Shown here: piece by piece, positions 1-11,460 of the stretch | How positions within the stretch are numbered: the first letter of the stretch is position 1 | How the letters are laid out: each line of letters begins with the position of its first letter | Assembly: GCA_036365145.1 (NCBI GenBank) | Contig: JAEOAD010000012.1 | Location: forward strand, 44,523,001 to 44,587,000 | Length of the DNA stretch: 64,000 bases | Direction of reading: 5' to 3' | Source: Orientallactaga sibirica | Lineage: Eukaryota; Chordata; Mammalia; Rodentia; Dipodidae | The notes under the pieces: model-generated | The model's input: only the letters and a program-made list of their open reading frames with translations | What the model was told of the DNA's origin: nothing | Database searches by the model: none | Position numbers and translations under genes: made by a program

Positions 1-140
1 TACTTTTCACTCTAGGCCAATGATAGAGCCTGTCTCAAAAAAAAAAAAAAAAGTGGGTAGAACTTTAGAAACGACAAGTGAGGCTGTTCTCTGGCCTCCA
101 CACATATGCATGCACAGGTGCATTAACACACACACATGTA
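1..140 (+). repeat. B4-like (ID/B1 composite) SINE, 3' part
   Basis: The B1-type end (GCCTGTCTCAAAAA) runs into an A-rich linker, then CTCTGGCCTCCACACATATG and a degenerate CA tail. This is the usual 3' end of rodent B4 elements. The element is cut by the window edge. Confidence 0.65.
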
Positions 141-840
141 TTGGTATAATTTAAGGAAGCATTATGAACAAATTTCCACATGCAATAAGTAAAAGAAATG
201 TATTGTCTTGGCAGCTACATTTTCTACTACTGGAAGTAGCTGGCTACAGTATTTAGTCTACTTAGTAGAGAACTATGCAAAGCAATTTCATTTCCTTAAA
301 GAAACCTCCCTCCACTTAAGTTTTTTTCTCAGGTATTTGCCACAGTAGCAAAGAGTCTGATGAACACATTGATATTTTATAAAGAGTTTAAATTCCTATA
401 TATTTATTTTTTTATTTTAAGATGTACTCTTTCAACCAATATTTATCATTGTTTATTTTTACTAGATACATCAGAAGTCCTTGAGGGATCCAAGATTATT
501 TTCTTATACAAACTTGTGGTGAATAAATGTCAATCAGTTAATATATCTTTATTAAAAGTTTCCATGGTACATAGTAGATAACAGGAAACACGGCAAAATT
601 GTTTTTGCTTCACAAAGCAAGGATAAATAAAGCAAAAATTAATGTAATACATTTTCAAGTATTAGTTCTCTTAAGAATTGAGTCATATGATGGAAAACAA
701 TCAGAATCAGTGAAGTTTGGAGGGGGAAAGAAGCTTTCCTTGGAGGAGTAAAACAGGATACATTAAGAGTTGATATAATATACATTTTCAGGTATCAATT
801 CTAATGAGAAGTGAGTCATATTACAGAAAGGAAGGAAGAC
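141..840. other. No recognisable feature
   Basis: AT-rich sequence with no repeat or gene that I recognise. The open frame at 360-581 (73 codons) has ordinary AT-rich composition and no homology that I know. Confidence 0.5.
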
Positions 841-842
841 TG

Positions 843-925
843 TGTGTTCAAGACCAGCCTGAGCTAAATACATAGCAATCTCCATGTTGTTCTGGAACAA
901 CAGTGAGAACCTGTTTCAAAAGGCT
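843..925 (+). repeat. Degenerate B1 fragment
   Basis: TTCAAGACCAGCCTGAGCTA followed by AACAGTGAGAACCTGTTTCA matches the right half of B1 with many substitutions. The left half is missing. Confidence 0.5.
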
Positions 926-1680
926 AAAAGAAAACACAAAATTATTGGGAATGAATTTAGAATATGAGAAAGCTAGTAGAGCATGTGGGTGCTGTAAAAC
1001 ACAGTAAGACATTGGATGTCTATTTGAAATGTAATAACCTTTCAGATGCTGAGAAAGAGGCTGGTAAATTGTTAGAAAGTGAAGTGAAAAGAGGGCTTAA
1101 ACAAGTAGCAGATCTAGTGTATGAAACAAATATATAAAATTAGATTATCTCAACAGTTTGGTAGATGAGATGTTTAAGTGTGCCCATAGTGTCAAAATGA
1201 GATGAAATAGAGGTGGAGTGTTCTGTGTTACTCAAGGTGTTTTGCCAGAAAAGAGGAGAGGCACCACGAACAGAGAGATTATCAGACAGGATAGAAAGAA
1301 CAAAGGCAGGTGTGAATTATGTATCTTATTTCTTAGCTACAGAGGTATGAGGTCATATGATGTGATGGAAATGGATGAGTGATTGATGAAATATAATGTC
1401 AATATGGAGAATATCACCTGTCCACAAATTCTATATTGAAGAGATCTCCACACAATAAACAGCCTGCATTTTATCAGACTGTAAGGGCCCTTCACAATGC
1501 ATGTTGTATTCTGCAACCCCATCCATTTCATTTCTAACAAGAAGATATGGTGTGCCTGTCATGAGACTGGAGAATGAAGGAAACAAATGTCCTCTGGGTA
1601 CGTTTTGAGGGGTTGGCATAGATGAGGGTAGAAGAGAAAGTTCAAAGTAAAGATAGGTTCAGACATATGGCATAGACTAA
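926..1680. other. No recognisable feature
   Basis: Unique-looking AT-rich sequence. The overlapping minus-strand open frames between 1337 and 1619 are short and look random. Confidence 0.45.
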
Positions 1681-1890
1681 CTTTTTAAATTAATTAATTA
1701 ATTTAAGAGAGACAGACAGACAGAAAGAGGCAGACAGAGAAAGAATGGATACACCATGGCCTCTAAACAATGCAAACGAACTCCGTGTGCTACCTTGTGC
1801 ATCTGGCTTGATGTGCACACTCAGGAGTCCAACCTCTATTCTTAGGCTTTGTGGGCAAGTGCCTTAACCACTGATCCATCTCTCCAGCCC
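1681..1890 (-). repeat. tRNA-derived SINE (window's dominant family)
   Basis: On the minus strand the order is head (GGCTGGAGAGATGG), A/B-box-like tRNA part, body (AGATGCACAAGG..), pyrimidine tract and AT tail. Here it is seen in reverse: the TTAATTAATT tail, GACAGACAGACAG, GTGCATCTGGCTTGATGTG, then CTGATCCATCTCTCCAGCCC. The copy is moderately diverged. The family is tRNA-derived and non-coding, and is mobilised by L1. Confidence 0.85.
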
Positions 1891-3410
1891 CCAAATCACT
1901 TTTGATCAGGGTGTCAATCATAAGTTGTGTCAGCTTCAAATGAAACCAATGATCTCTATATGATATATATGACCTGAGGACTGAAGTTTCAAAGCAAATG
2001 ATTGATAAAGGGACCAACTATGGAAGGTGATACTTAAGTTGACAAGACTGAATTTACTTACTATGTTATGTATGATTGATCCTTTAAATTCTGAATTTAA
2101 TTTGGATGTGCATACTTATATAGATGATATATAGAATTAATATAATACATTAATGTATTATACAATATTAATAATGTAAAATAGTTGCTCAAATATGTGC
2201 AGTAACTGTAATATATGCATATGCACACACACACATGAGTACACACATACACATATTTTCTTATCTCATGGTGCAGAGTCACAATCTTTAGCACCTAGAA
2301 CAAGGCTTTCTTTCTTATTTATCAAACAATTTAAACATCTACCAGACACAGCTGGGTGCTGTGATTATAAAACAAATAAACAGTCTCTTTGTTCATGAGG
2401 CTTATTCTCCAGAAGAGACAGAATATGTGTGTGTGCTTATGAATGTATCTAGATTAACTACAGCTAATTGTGTTTAAGTTGCTAAGATGCTGTTAATCAC
2501 ACTAGTTTGTTCTAAGATAAAAAATTCTCCTTTTTAGCATTTAAGTAACCACATACTGTAACTTTTTTTTTTTCTGTAGTACAGACTACTGCCTGAATTC
2601 CAGGCTGCATAGTAATATATAAGAGTAATGAAGTACATATTTAAGAAATTTCTGCAGCAATGAACCTTTTGGATAATAGGAATTCTTCTAAGACAAATCT
2701 TGAATGTACCTGGAGCAGGGTCCAGGTCGTTCTGCCCATCTCTTCTCCTTACAATGCAAATGTCCCTTTCTATTATTTAAGGATGGTTAGGTCCCTATTC
2801 AGAGAAAACTTGTAAGGGTGTTTGCTTAAAATGTATGCTGGACATGTCAGAAGTCATCAGGTTTTGTCATGCACTTGTTTTATGACAGATCCAGGCCATA
2901 GATATGGAGTGTGGCCAGTACCTTATAAATTATAGCTGTGCTGAGAACTTCAATGGTGGTATTTCATACAGATGCACCTTCCAAGCACCCCTGCAAAAGT
3001 AAAAATGATGCAGTTACCTAACACAGGAATGCAAAATGTAATCCTCCCAGAAACTGTGGGTCAAGCATTCAATTTAGTGCTCTTACTTCTGTATAACATG
3101 TTTTGTTTGTTTTTCATCAAGCCAAAACCTGTCACTTTGAATAGAAAACCATGCTGTATTACATAACACTTTTTTTCAAGTTTAACAGCCTTCATTCTAT
3201 AATCATGGCACAGTTTTTGACAAAAATCTCAGCCAACAGGGATATGACCACAATGTTACTCTCTGCTTCACATTGAATATTGATTTTATAAACTTTAGGT
3301 TATAAAATAATATCTCCTCAATTGTTTACCTTCTATTTGGTAAGAGCACAGGAATACAAAGACTGTCATTACAGGGAAGAGCAATCTCTTTCAGAATACA
3401 CACTATTTTA
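1891..3410. other. No recognisable feature; minor CA tracts
   Basis: AT-rich, with a short degenerate CA stretch at 2222-2254. The small open frames in both orientations (for example 2972-3166) show no motif that I recognise. Confidence 0.45.

Positions 3411-3450
<40 letters not shown>
3411..3450. repeat. (TA)n microsatellite
   Basis: About 18 uninterrupted AT/TA dinucleotide units, likely polymorphic in length. Confidence 0.95.
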
Positions 3451-3452
<2 letters not shown>

Positions 3453-3683
3453 GGAATAGTCTATGTTAAGTGTTCACAACAAACAAGAGACTTTTCTCAG
3501 ATGTCTGATCAAATGATAATAAATATCTTAGCATAAAAATCATTTTTAAACTAGGTTTCACAGTAAACAAGTATTTGACCAGTTAGTTGATTAAATGATC
3601 CCTAGATAAAATTTAACATTAAGTATATATGATTTATTTGAAAAAGAAGTTGAAATAAATTTTATTAGCTATTTTAAAAATAA

Positions 3684-3800
3684 TCCCCAATAAGAAGGGT
3701 CCCTTCAGAAGGGGTAGGACAGGGAGGAGGCTACCAGAGGCACCAACATGAATGTAAAATTAAAATAAATTTAAATTTAAAAAAATTATTTTTTTAAATA
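3684..3800 (+). mobile_element. L1 3' terminal fragment (5'-truncated)
   Basis: CCCCAATAAGAAGGGTCCC, then a G-rich stretch (GGACAGGGAGGAGG), ATGAATGTAAAATTA and an AT-rich tail. The same order recurs at 22923-23040, which shows a dispersed family. The G-rich tract just before the tail is typical of rodent L1 3' UTRs. The L1 assignment is an inference. Confidence 0.5.
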
Positions 3801-3963
3801 ATAATAATGTAAAATTTTCTTAACATTTGTATGATTATCACATTCTTATATATTCTAGTTGACTTTTAAAACATTCATGGTTTTTCTAAGAAATGCATGA
3901 CAATACATGATTACCTTCAGAACACCACAGAAGATTAGCACATCTTTTCTTCATATTGCTATA

Positions 3964-4110
3964 GCATGGCCAGGGCCTCCAGCCATTGAAAACGATCTCC
4001 AGATGTGTGAGCCCCCTTTTGAATCTGGCTTACATGAGTCCTGGGGATTTGAACCAGGGTCCTTAAGTTTGGCAGGCAAATGCCTTAACTGTTAAGCCAT
4101 TTCCCCAGCC
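3964..4110 (-). repeat. tRNA-derived SINE, tail-less
   Basis: Reverse-orientation body (GGCCAGGGCCTCCAGCCATT) and head (TTAAGCCATTTCCCCAGCC). The pyrimidine tract and AT tail are missing, so this is an old or truncated copy. Confidence 0.8.
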
Positions 4111-4358
4111 TTAGTAAAATGACTATATTTTGGTAAGACTAAATTGTCTTTACAATCCAGTCTTCTAAACTATGGCTACATAGTATGTACAGCATGGCCA
4201 AATGTAAAACAATATAAATTATTCTATTTTCCCAGCACTACTAACCAGTGCCCATCATTGTTCTACCCTTAATTTAGAATAATGGCTTTCACAGAAATGC
4301 GACCTTTATGGAAACATGTTCATCAGAGAGACGGTCTATATAGTCTACAGAAGTAAAG

Positions 4359-4722
4359 TATTAGTTACTTTACTTATTGCAGTGACAAAATATCTGAAAA
4401 GAAGCAACTTCAGGGAGGAATGACTTAATTCAGCTTACTGAAGGAAATGCACTCCATAATGATGACAGAAGCATGATGCAGCTGGTCACATTACATCTGT
4501 TCTCAGCATCAAAAAGTGATGAGTTCTGGAACTCAGTTAGCTTTCTCCTTTTGATTCAGTCTTGGATCCCAACCCATGGAATCAGACTTCTCTCAAGTGG
4601 TTCTTTCTGACACAATGATGATAATCTAGAAACTGTCTCACAGACAGGCCCACACACTTGTCTCTTAGGTGATTGTCTATCCATCTGAGTTAACCATAGA
4701 GATCAACCTTCACATTGGACAT
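4359..4722 (-). mobile_element. Old MaLR LTR (MT/MTE-like), solo
   Basis: Reverse of a MaLR LTR: it opens with TTAGTTACTTTACTTATTGC and GTGACAAAATATCTGAAAAG. The middle has CTTTCTCCTTTTGATTCAGT and GATCCCAACCCATGGAAT, and the end has CACTTGTCTCTTAGGTGATT. No internal gag/pol sequence is attached. It is heavily diverged. Confidence 0.65.
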
Positions 4723-5540
4723 GAAGTTTGCTCATGAATGAACATTGAAGGGATCAAATCATGATTTAATCCTGAAACATTCTATGTTAAAGAAATGCTG
4801 TAGACTTTTATCTAAATGGCTTCTAAGAGGAAATAAAATCCTTTAAAGAGAAGTACATCAACATAACTTAACCCTTTTCATCAAATACATAATGACAATA
4901 ATATGAGAAAAATTAAATTAAGACAAAATAGAAAACTAAGATCTTTATTTGGGGCCATGTTGGACAAATTGAGTCTTTATTGGTTACAACTAGTAAACTA
5001 AAAACAAAACAAAACAACAACAACAACAACAAAAAAAAAAAACCTGAAACAACTCTTCAGACATTGGCCAAGTTGTAGCTCAGGACAGAAGTTCCTAAGA
5101 ACAGAAAGGAAAACAGAAAAAAACAAAAACAGATGTGACCTTTATGTGGGCAAAGGGAACAAAAGCATAGCTTAGTAAAATAATTTGGGAGGAAGAGGAT
5201 CAATTTAGGGGCTGAAAGTCACTTATTATGTGGGGTGTCCTAAAGGAGAAAAGAGACCTATGCAGAAAAAGACTTTCAAAAAATTGAACAGGAATTGGAT
5301 TTTAACATTGAATTTATGCATGCCCATTGTTACACTCATCAAAGACCAGCAACATTTATCATGAAGCTGTGCAACTCTGAGAGAAATGCAAGATGTTCAA
5401 AATCCTGAAATCCAGAGTAGAGAAAGCTTTTTGAGCCTCTACACAATCATTAGAATCTGTAGAAGTTCATTCTTTAATAAAAATGATCATAATAACACAG
5501 GTTAATCCACTCAAAATCTTTAAAAGAAAATACCAAAATT
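4723..5540. other. Unclassified AT-rich sequence, possibly old L1
   Basis: No clear repeat is recognised, apart from (CAA)n plus poly(A) at about 5002-5042. The right end may already belong to the L1M piece at 5540-5843. Confidence 0.35.
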
Positions 5541-5843
5541 CAGTAATTGACAGTATTTATAATATCAATAAAATCATACAAGACCAGAGGGCAGGAGAAT
5601 GTGATCAATTATCTGGTGAATGAGCAACAAACAGAAATAAAATCAGAAATGATCAAAAAAATCATTTGAATTAGCAGAAAATAACTTCAAAGTGGGGATT
5701 AATATACTGGAGAATTTAAAGAAAATGCACATTTAGTGTAATGAGATGGAAAATATGTATCAGACAAATGGAACTTCCAGCCATGAAAAAGTATATGAAA
5801 TATATGAAAAAAATTAGTGGATGGATTTAATATAAGGTTAAAC
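5540..5843 (+). mobile_element. Ancient L1M, 5'UTR/ORF1 proximal fragment
   Basis: Segments such as GAATTAGCAGAAAATAACTT, GGAGAATTTAAAGAAAATG, CAAATGGAACTTCCAGCCAT and TTAGTGGATGGATTTAATAT follow the order of the region around the ORF1 start of old mammalian L1 elements. The frame is destroyed. The fragment ends exactly where the ERV LTR begins at 5844, so the LTR landed inside this L1. Confidence 0.55.
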
Positions 5844-6256
5844 TGTTAGGTCTGACAAGTCCCCATATGGAGTCAGCAAGGACAGTTGGAGTAGCCAGAG
5901 ACATAAGGAAGTGAATTATTCCTCAAGAAATTGCCCAGCCATTATCCCCTCCTTGCCTGCAATGCCCCCAGGTCTTGGTTTCCTGCCCCTTTATTTTGTC
6001 AATCACCTGGTCACTGTTCTGATGTCACACCCTGGGTCTCCTAGATCTCCCCTAAAGGAACCTTTCTTATTCAAGCTTTTCCCTTCCTCATCTTCCCCCA
6101 ACTGAAAGCCCTATAAATCCCACTATCCGGAAATTCAAGTGGGCTGTGCTCCTCTCTTATGAGCCAGCCCTGGCAGCTCATGCTTTTCCCAAATAAAAGC
6201 TTTCATCTTTGCCTCAGAGTGGTTTGTGTAGTCAGTGGTCACCCCTGAACCTCACA
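5844..6256 (+). mobile_element. ERV1-type LTR (5' LTR or solo)
   Basis: About 413 bp bounded by TG (TGTTAGGTCTGACAAG) and CA (CCTGAACCTCACA). TATAAA lies at 6112-6117 and the polyadenylation signal AATAAA at 6192-6197, giving a plausible U3-R-U5 layout. A primer-binding site follows two bases later, so this was the 5' LTR of a provirus. I found no matching 3' LTR in the window and no target duplication on the right. Confidence 0.75.
6112..6117 (+). promoter_or_regulatory. LTR TATA box
   Basis: TATAAA within CCCTATAAATCCC, about 80 bp before the AATAAA of the same LTR, as expected for a retroviral U3/R boundary. Activity is unknown. Confidence 0.6.
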
Positions 6257-6258
6257 TC

Positions 6259-6276
6259 TGGTGCCATTACTCAGAT
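6259..6276 (+). other. Primer-binding site, tRNA-His-like
   Basis: TGGTGCCATTACTCAGAT starts 2 bp after the LTR terminal CA. By my count it matches the complement of the tRNA-His 3' end at 15 of 18 positions. This primer choice characterises the ERV-H-like class I group, so it both confirms the LTR call and points to the family. Confidence 0.65.
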
Positions 6277-7190
6277 AGGAGGCTTCCAGTTAGTTGCCCT
6301 CTTGAATTGGCCAGACCTCCTTTACCCTGACCTGACCACTGAGCTGCCATTTACCTACCCTCTGATGGCTTTGGACCATCCCTGCCTGAAACTGGCTTTC
6401 GTGTCCATCACAATTCAGCCTCGCCCTCTTCCCTTTGTCTTCTCCCTCCTTCTCAGCAAGTGTCCCTCTTGGGTTGGCCTGCTCTCTGGGTTCATCCCTC
6501 TTCATGGAAGCTGTGCCAGCATGCCAGGCTACACCCCTCAGCCACTTGTGGGCCCCAACCCCAGGTCTTGAGATGGATGCACTCTTGACACCTCAGATCT
6601 CTCGTTCTGTGGTCCTCCATACCCTAAGGGTGCCTTTTAGTACAGTTGCACCATCTCAGGACACTCTCCCGCTCCCTTCGTTCCCTCCTGAGGTCTCATC
6701 TTCACTGGCACCTGCTTTCACCATTGGAGCACAGATGATCTCCTTGCCCACTAACAGGCTAAAAGGCAACAGTTGCGACCTGTATGGTCTTTGCCCTCAT
6801 GGGAGGTGCATGGCCCGTTCACCCTAATGGGACAGGGGGTCATATTGGTATTCTGTGTGTAAATCCAGCTTAAGCCCTGGTTCCTTTCTCTCACCCTTGT
6901 TTTGCTCTTTCCCTGTCTCCTCAAGAACTTAAAGCCTCTATGACTCTTAGACAACATCAAACCTCATCATCTGATCTTTCTCTGCAACTCTGCCTGGCCA
7001 CAATCTAAGCTAGACAATAGGTCCAAATAGCCTAAATATAGTACTTTTGATGTCCAAATTCTCACTGATTTAAACAACTTCTACCAACATACAGGCAAAT
7101 GGTCCAAAATTTTTCACTCTGCATGAATGCCCTTCTCTCTGCTCTATACTGCTCCCACTAACAAGGTTTGTTTTTTTGTCTCCAGAGTTG
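6277..7190 (+). mobile_element. Decayed ERV internal region, possible gag remnant
   Basis: The sequence after the primer site is a GC-richer leader up to about 6830. At 6990-7130 the plus strand reads a gag-like stretch ending in DVQILTDLNNFYQHTGKW, with an in-frame stop a few codons upstream and another shortly after. No frame is intact. The open frames at 6209-6571 and 6435-6827 cross the LTR or leader and are not credible gag. Where the provirus ends is unclear. Confidence 0.4.
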
Positions 7191-7953
7191 TAAATATAAT
7201 ATAAATTTAAAATGTAAATGCATTGCTTCCAAATGGATGAATGAATGTGTGAGGGGGAAATGGTTGTCTGGAGTCTATATGAACAGTGAACTTGAAATGA
7301 ATGTGTGTATACGAATATGCATGTGCCTCACAGTCCTAAGGCTGTAGAATGATTTCTGTTCTGAACAGTGCCATTTAGGTGATGTTCTCCACCAAGCCCA
7401 CTGTACTAGATGGTATAGCCAATTTTTACTGTTCAGTGTCCCCCAAAAGGAACACTAAAATTAATTAAGATCATAGCCAAAAAATTCTCCTACTCATAAA
7501 GAGTTGTAAAATGGCAGGAGCAGAAGGCTGCCTTGAGTCCTGAGGGAAGTCCAAAACTCTCCCTGGAATTTAGGGGGAAAAAAAGAGGTTCTTTCTTAGC
7601 TTCCCTGCCTCGCAGAGCCAGGGGCCTGAAGGCACCGGGAATCTCAGGATCAATGCCAAGTTGCTGTGAATAGAAGGGGACTTATAAGAATTTGCAACTG
7701 TTTTAAAGTTTGCTTTATCTCTCTATGCTTCTATGAGACTACTAATAGAAAAATAGTCTCAAGATTTATGTTTAAATTTAGATATGCTGATACTGAATTT
7801 ATAAGAAAATTTCTAATAATGTTTGAATCTGCCTTTGTATTTTAAAAAAATGTGTTTCAGGAAAGTTTAAGAAACACAAATCCAAAATCAATAAATGATA
7901 AAATCTATATGTTTATTCTAGATAAATAATATTAATTCTGGTCTACTCTTTAA
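7191..7953. other. Unclassified, perhaps ERV internal
   Basis: No repeat or gene is recognised. The short GC-richer patch at 7500-7680 stands out from its AT-rich surroundings but has no open frame. Confidence 0.3.
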
Positions 7954-7967
7954 AAAAAGGTATTTCA

Positions 7968-8106
7968 GGGCTGGAGAGATGGCTTAGTGGTTAAGCCTAA
8001 GGACCCCAGTTCGAGGCTTGCTTCTCCAGGACCCACATAAGCCAGATGCACATGGTGGTGACTATGTCTGGAGTTCATTTGCAGTGGCTGGAGGCCATGG
8101 TGCACC

Positions 8107-8150
<44 letters not shown>

Positions 8151-8221
8151 TTCTCTCTCTCTCTGCGTCTTTCTCTCTATCTGTTGCTCTCAAATAAATA
8201 AATAAAAATAAACAAAATTTT
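7968..8221 (+). repeat. Young tRNA-derived SINE with target duplication
   Basis: Starts GGGCTGGAGAGATGGCTTAG and ends in (CT)n then AAATAAATAAATAAAA. The flanks AAAAAGGTATTTCA at 7954-7967 and 8222-8235 are a perfect 14-bp duplication. The tRNA part lacks the GCACTTGCCTGCAAA segment (an internal deletion just after GGTTAAG). Confidence 0.93.
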
Positions 8222-8235
8222 AAAAAGGTATTTCA

Positions 8236-9150
8236 AAAGGCCTTTTATTAAAAGTCTTATGGTAAGGACAATGAAAGTTTTTTTTGGTAGTTATAAGATG
8301 AACTGACTAAGAAAGATAAACTGGAGAGGAAACTTTAACTGTTGGAAATGTTTTGATGAAAAAGATTGTTACAGAGTGGTTACATAGATTGTAAAGTAAA
8401 ATATGTAGATGAAGATATGAGTAAAGTGTGTGGATGAAGGTATGAATAAGCTTAAACAGAAGGTTAAAGGCAAAGTACTTGATCAGATTACAGACTTTTT
8501 GAGATATAAAATGACTATTAGCCTAGGGTTTACATCAGACTAACAAAGTATGGTCCTGGCTATTAGCAGGTTGCTATGGTATTCAGGTTGTAAACTTAAC
8601 TTTAACTCATTGATGTTAATCTGGTCATAATGGTCATGAAAGAATGAATTTAGAGTATCCAACCAAGTTAGCTAGGTTCCTCTATTTTTCAACCTTTCAA
8701 CTAAATCTTATGGCTAAAATTGACTCACTAATATTTAATTCTCTCCTAAGGTTATTATAGCTAAAATCCTGCCTCCAAAAAATTTCAAAAAATTATCTAC
8801 TCTGTTTTTTCCTATTTTATGAAGTTAATAGACTACATTTGGAGACACTGAACAGTATTTATCTGTCATACACTTGGAAACTATTTACTTTATGGTGAGC
8901 AGTAAAAAAAATTCTAAACAAAGTTATATTGTGATTTAAGATGTAATTCCTTAATTTCTCCAACAATCAATCCTAATACTTTAGATTTAACTTATGTCAT
9001 TACTGAGCAAGTTTACCAAAGTGCCACAGACAAAATTATAGAGTTGGTTAAAGTTTGAGCACTTATAGATTATGTCATGAAATTTTGTGTGTGTTTGGAA
9101 TTCACTATAGTTCTATAACATTGATTTGGAGTAGATTAAAAATATTTCTT
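8236..9150. other. No recognisable feature
   Basis: AT-rich sequence. No repeat that I can name and no open frame of note. Confidence 0.4.
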
Positions 9151-9270
9151 TTGGCTCAGCAGTTAAAGGTGCTTCTTTGCAAAGCCAGATGCACAGAGTG
9201 GAGCATGCATTTGGAGATTGTTTGCAGTGGCAAGTGGTCCTGGCATGCCCATTCCCTCTCTTTCCATGAG
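9151..9270 (+). repeat. tRNA-derived SINE fragment
   Basis: TTGGCTCAGCAGTTAAAGGT, AGCCAGATGCACAGAGTGGA and GTTTGCAGTGGCAAG keep the family order. A deletion removes most of the tRNA 3' half, and the tail is lost. Confidence 0.75.
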
Positions 9271-11460
9271 ACTTGTCTCCTTTTTTCATTAATCATGGCA
9301 GTTTAGTCCAGTTCCTCTATTCATTGGGTATATTCGATATAGCTGAATTAATTTCAGAAACTGACTTAGAGATTGGATGGGCATCTTATTTAACTTTCAA
9401 AAGTGCTAAATCATATATATATTTCCCATTATATAAAGGTATCCTGGTTCTGATGAACTTTAAAAAATTGTAAAATTTTTCATGTCTTCATATTTAAGCC
9501 AAAAATGTCACTACATAATATAGATTTCCTGATTATTTTAAGTTCTGTTAGCAGATCTTTTGTTCATAGTTCACGCTCTGTAGCTTCATGTGCCTTAAAT
9601 ATGTGAACTCTACTTTTTGTTAATATCAGACTTTTCCAGATAACAGAATATACAAAGCCCATGATGTTTGTCTATCAATAAGCACACATCATCATACCTG
9701 ACTAAAACTCTGTAATTTTAAGATGGTTCTTCTTGTTCATGCTAGTTTTGCTGGGTGATTATCACTGAGGTTATAATATAAGTCTTATAATAGGTGACTT
9801 ATTGTAATCTTTTTCTTAGAAAAACTGAAAAAGTTCCCCATGTCTTAGGGAAATCCACTGTATACAAACAATGTTAATATAGTTTGTCTAAGCTTCATAT
9901 AATAGTCATAAATATTTCTTTTAGTTAAGCCTTAAAATTGTTCAATGGTAAAATGTACTTACTTATAAAAAAACACTTTATATCTGTCATATTATCTCTA
10001 ATGTATGTTAAAATTGGGCTTGCTTAACTCAACAACAACCAAGTTTCATTTTATTCTTAAAGCTATGTATAATCATTCTCAGTCAAGGTTTCACATAATT
10101 GTGTCATTTCTGATTCCTTAAGTTCATTGCTTACAAAAATATTGATACTTAAGACATGTTTCCTGCTCTAGAAAATAACCTTAAATTGTGTTCTGCTTCT
10201 AGTTTGGGGCATTGGTATACCAGACCACCCAAAGATGTTTTCAACCACAGATGCCAAGTTTTTACACTGTTTTGTCTTTTTCCTGGCATACAATTTCTAG
10301 GTTAAATCAATTGCCTTAAAGTAACTGATAAAATAATTGATAAAATATTGTTTTCAGGGCTACTAAAATGTTCTGACTATACTTACAACTGACAGATACT
10401 TAAAAAATATAATGTTTATGCTTTCTGTGTCCCAGATATAGCTTACACTGTCACCTGACAACTAAACTTAAATATTAATCAGAATGATTGTAAACTATTG
10501 TGTCATTCTCTGACTAGATCTGCTTTGCTAACCAGATATGTTCTATACCTATTAACTAATCTGTTTTGCTAATCAGATATGTACAGTCTCTCTGAGTGAT
10601 TAATAACCATATGTAGAAGCCAAAATCAATTGGAAACATTGGAATTAAAAGGGTAACCAATATTTTGGTTCCTGCTCCCAGGTCAGAAGGCCACAGGAGA
10701 TGATGGGACAGTGCTAACTTCTAGGTTCTGGTAAATTGCCTATCTTCTTGATCAGAGAGAATATGGAGACCCAGAGACTAAACTCCAAGTCAGTTTATCT
10801 GCAACAGGAGAGTCACATCAGAGGAAATCAGTCCTCCAGGCTTCCCAAAAGAGGGAGAGCCACTTGGTCAGCATGACCTTGAGTTGTCCTAGCAGATGAC
10901 AATGCTGAGAGTCATAGAACTCCTCACAGGTCCTAAAAGTCTCTCCTACAGTGCCATTACTGACCTCCAAAATATACAGTTAATTCTGGCAGCCTACATG
11001 GTCTTAATCACCCAGTAAGAAAAATATAACTACAATATAAACAAAGATTCAGACTAATAGATTCCCTTATCTAATGCACTTACAGTACTAAACTCTAACA
11101 TTAACTCATGCCTTCTGCCTCTGCCTATCCCTGATTAACTTCACCTGCCCTGACCCGAGCTCCTCCCACTTGCCTTAGCCAAAATCAGAGCTATTCCTCA
11201 GGCCCCCTCCTGCCTTAGCCCTTACTCTACCTCATCCAAGGATAAGTATACCACCACCCCAACAGGCACTCTCAAACTCTTTCATGTTCCTACTCTTCCC
11301 CTGATCCCCAAATGCTCCTCTTAAATACACTGATGCCCCTCTGCCTCCTCTCTCTTGCCCCAAGCTCTCTATCCCTCACCTCTGAGTGCTTATCCTCCCC
11401 TTGTGTCTGGTATTTACACATTGTAAAAAGATAAAATGATAAGCAAATTGCTAATGCATA
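9271..11460. other. Unclassified, SINE-free, with a C-rich patch at 11090-11410
   Basis: Mostly AT-rich. A near-duplicate, CTGYTTTGCTAAYCAGATAT, occurs at about 10520 and 10561. The 11090-11410 patch is rich in CCT/CTC and could be the proline-rich spacer of an ERV gag, but I cannot show it. The largest open frames (up to 83 codons) look random. Confidence 0.3.

Noticed and set aside
1681..1890. tRNA-like A and B boxes in many places
   Set aside because: All occur in the head of the tRNA-derived SINE or in B4/ID elements. No free-standing tRNA gene with a full cloverleaf was seen.
6209..6827. Two overlapping open frames of 120 and 130 codons
   Set aside because: The first begins inside the LTR and crosses the primer-binding site. 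Neither shows gag features, so they are leader shadows.
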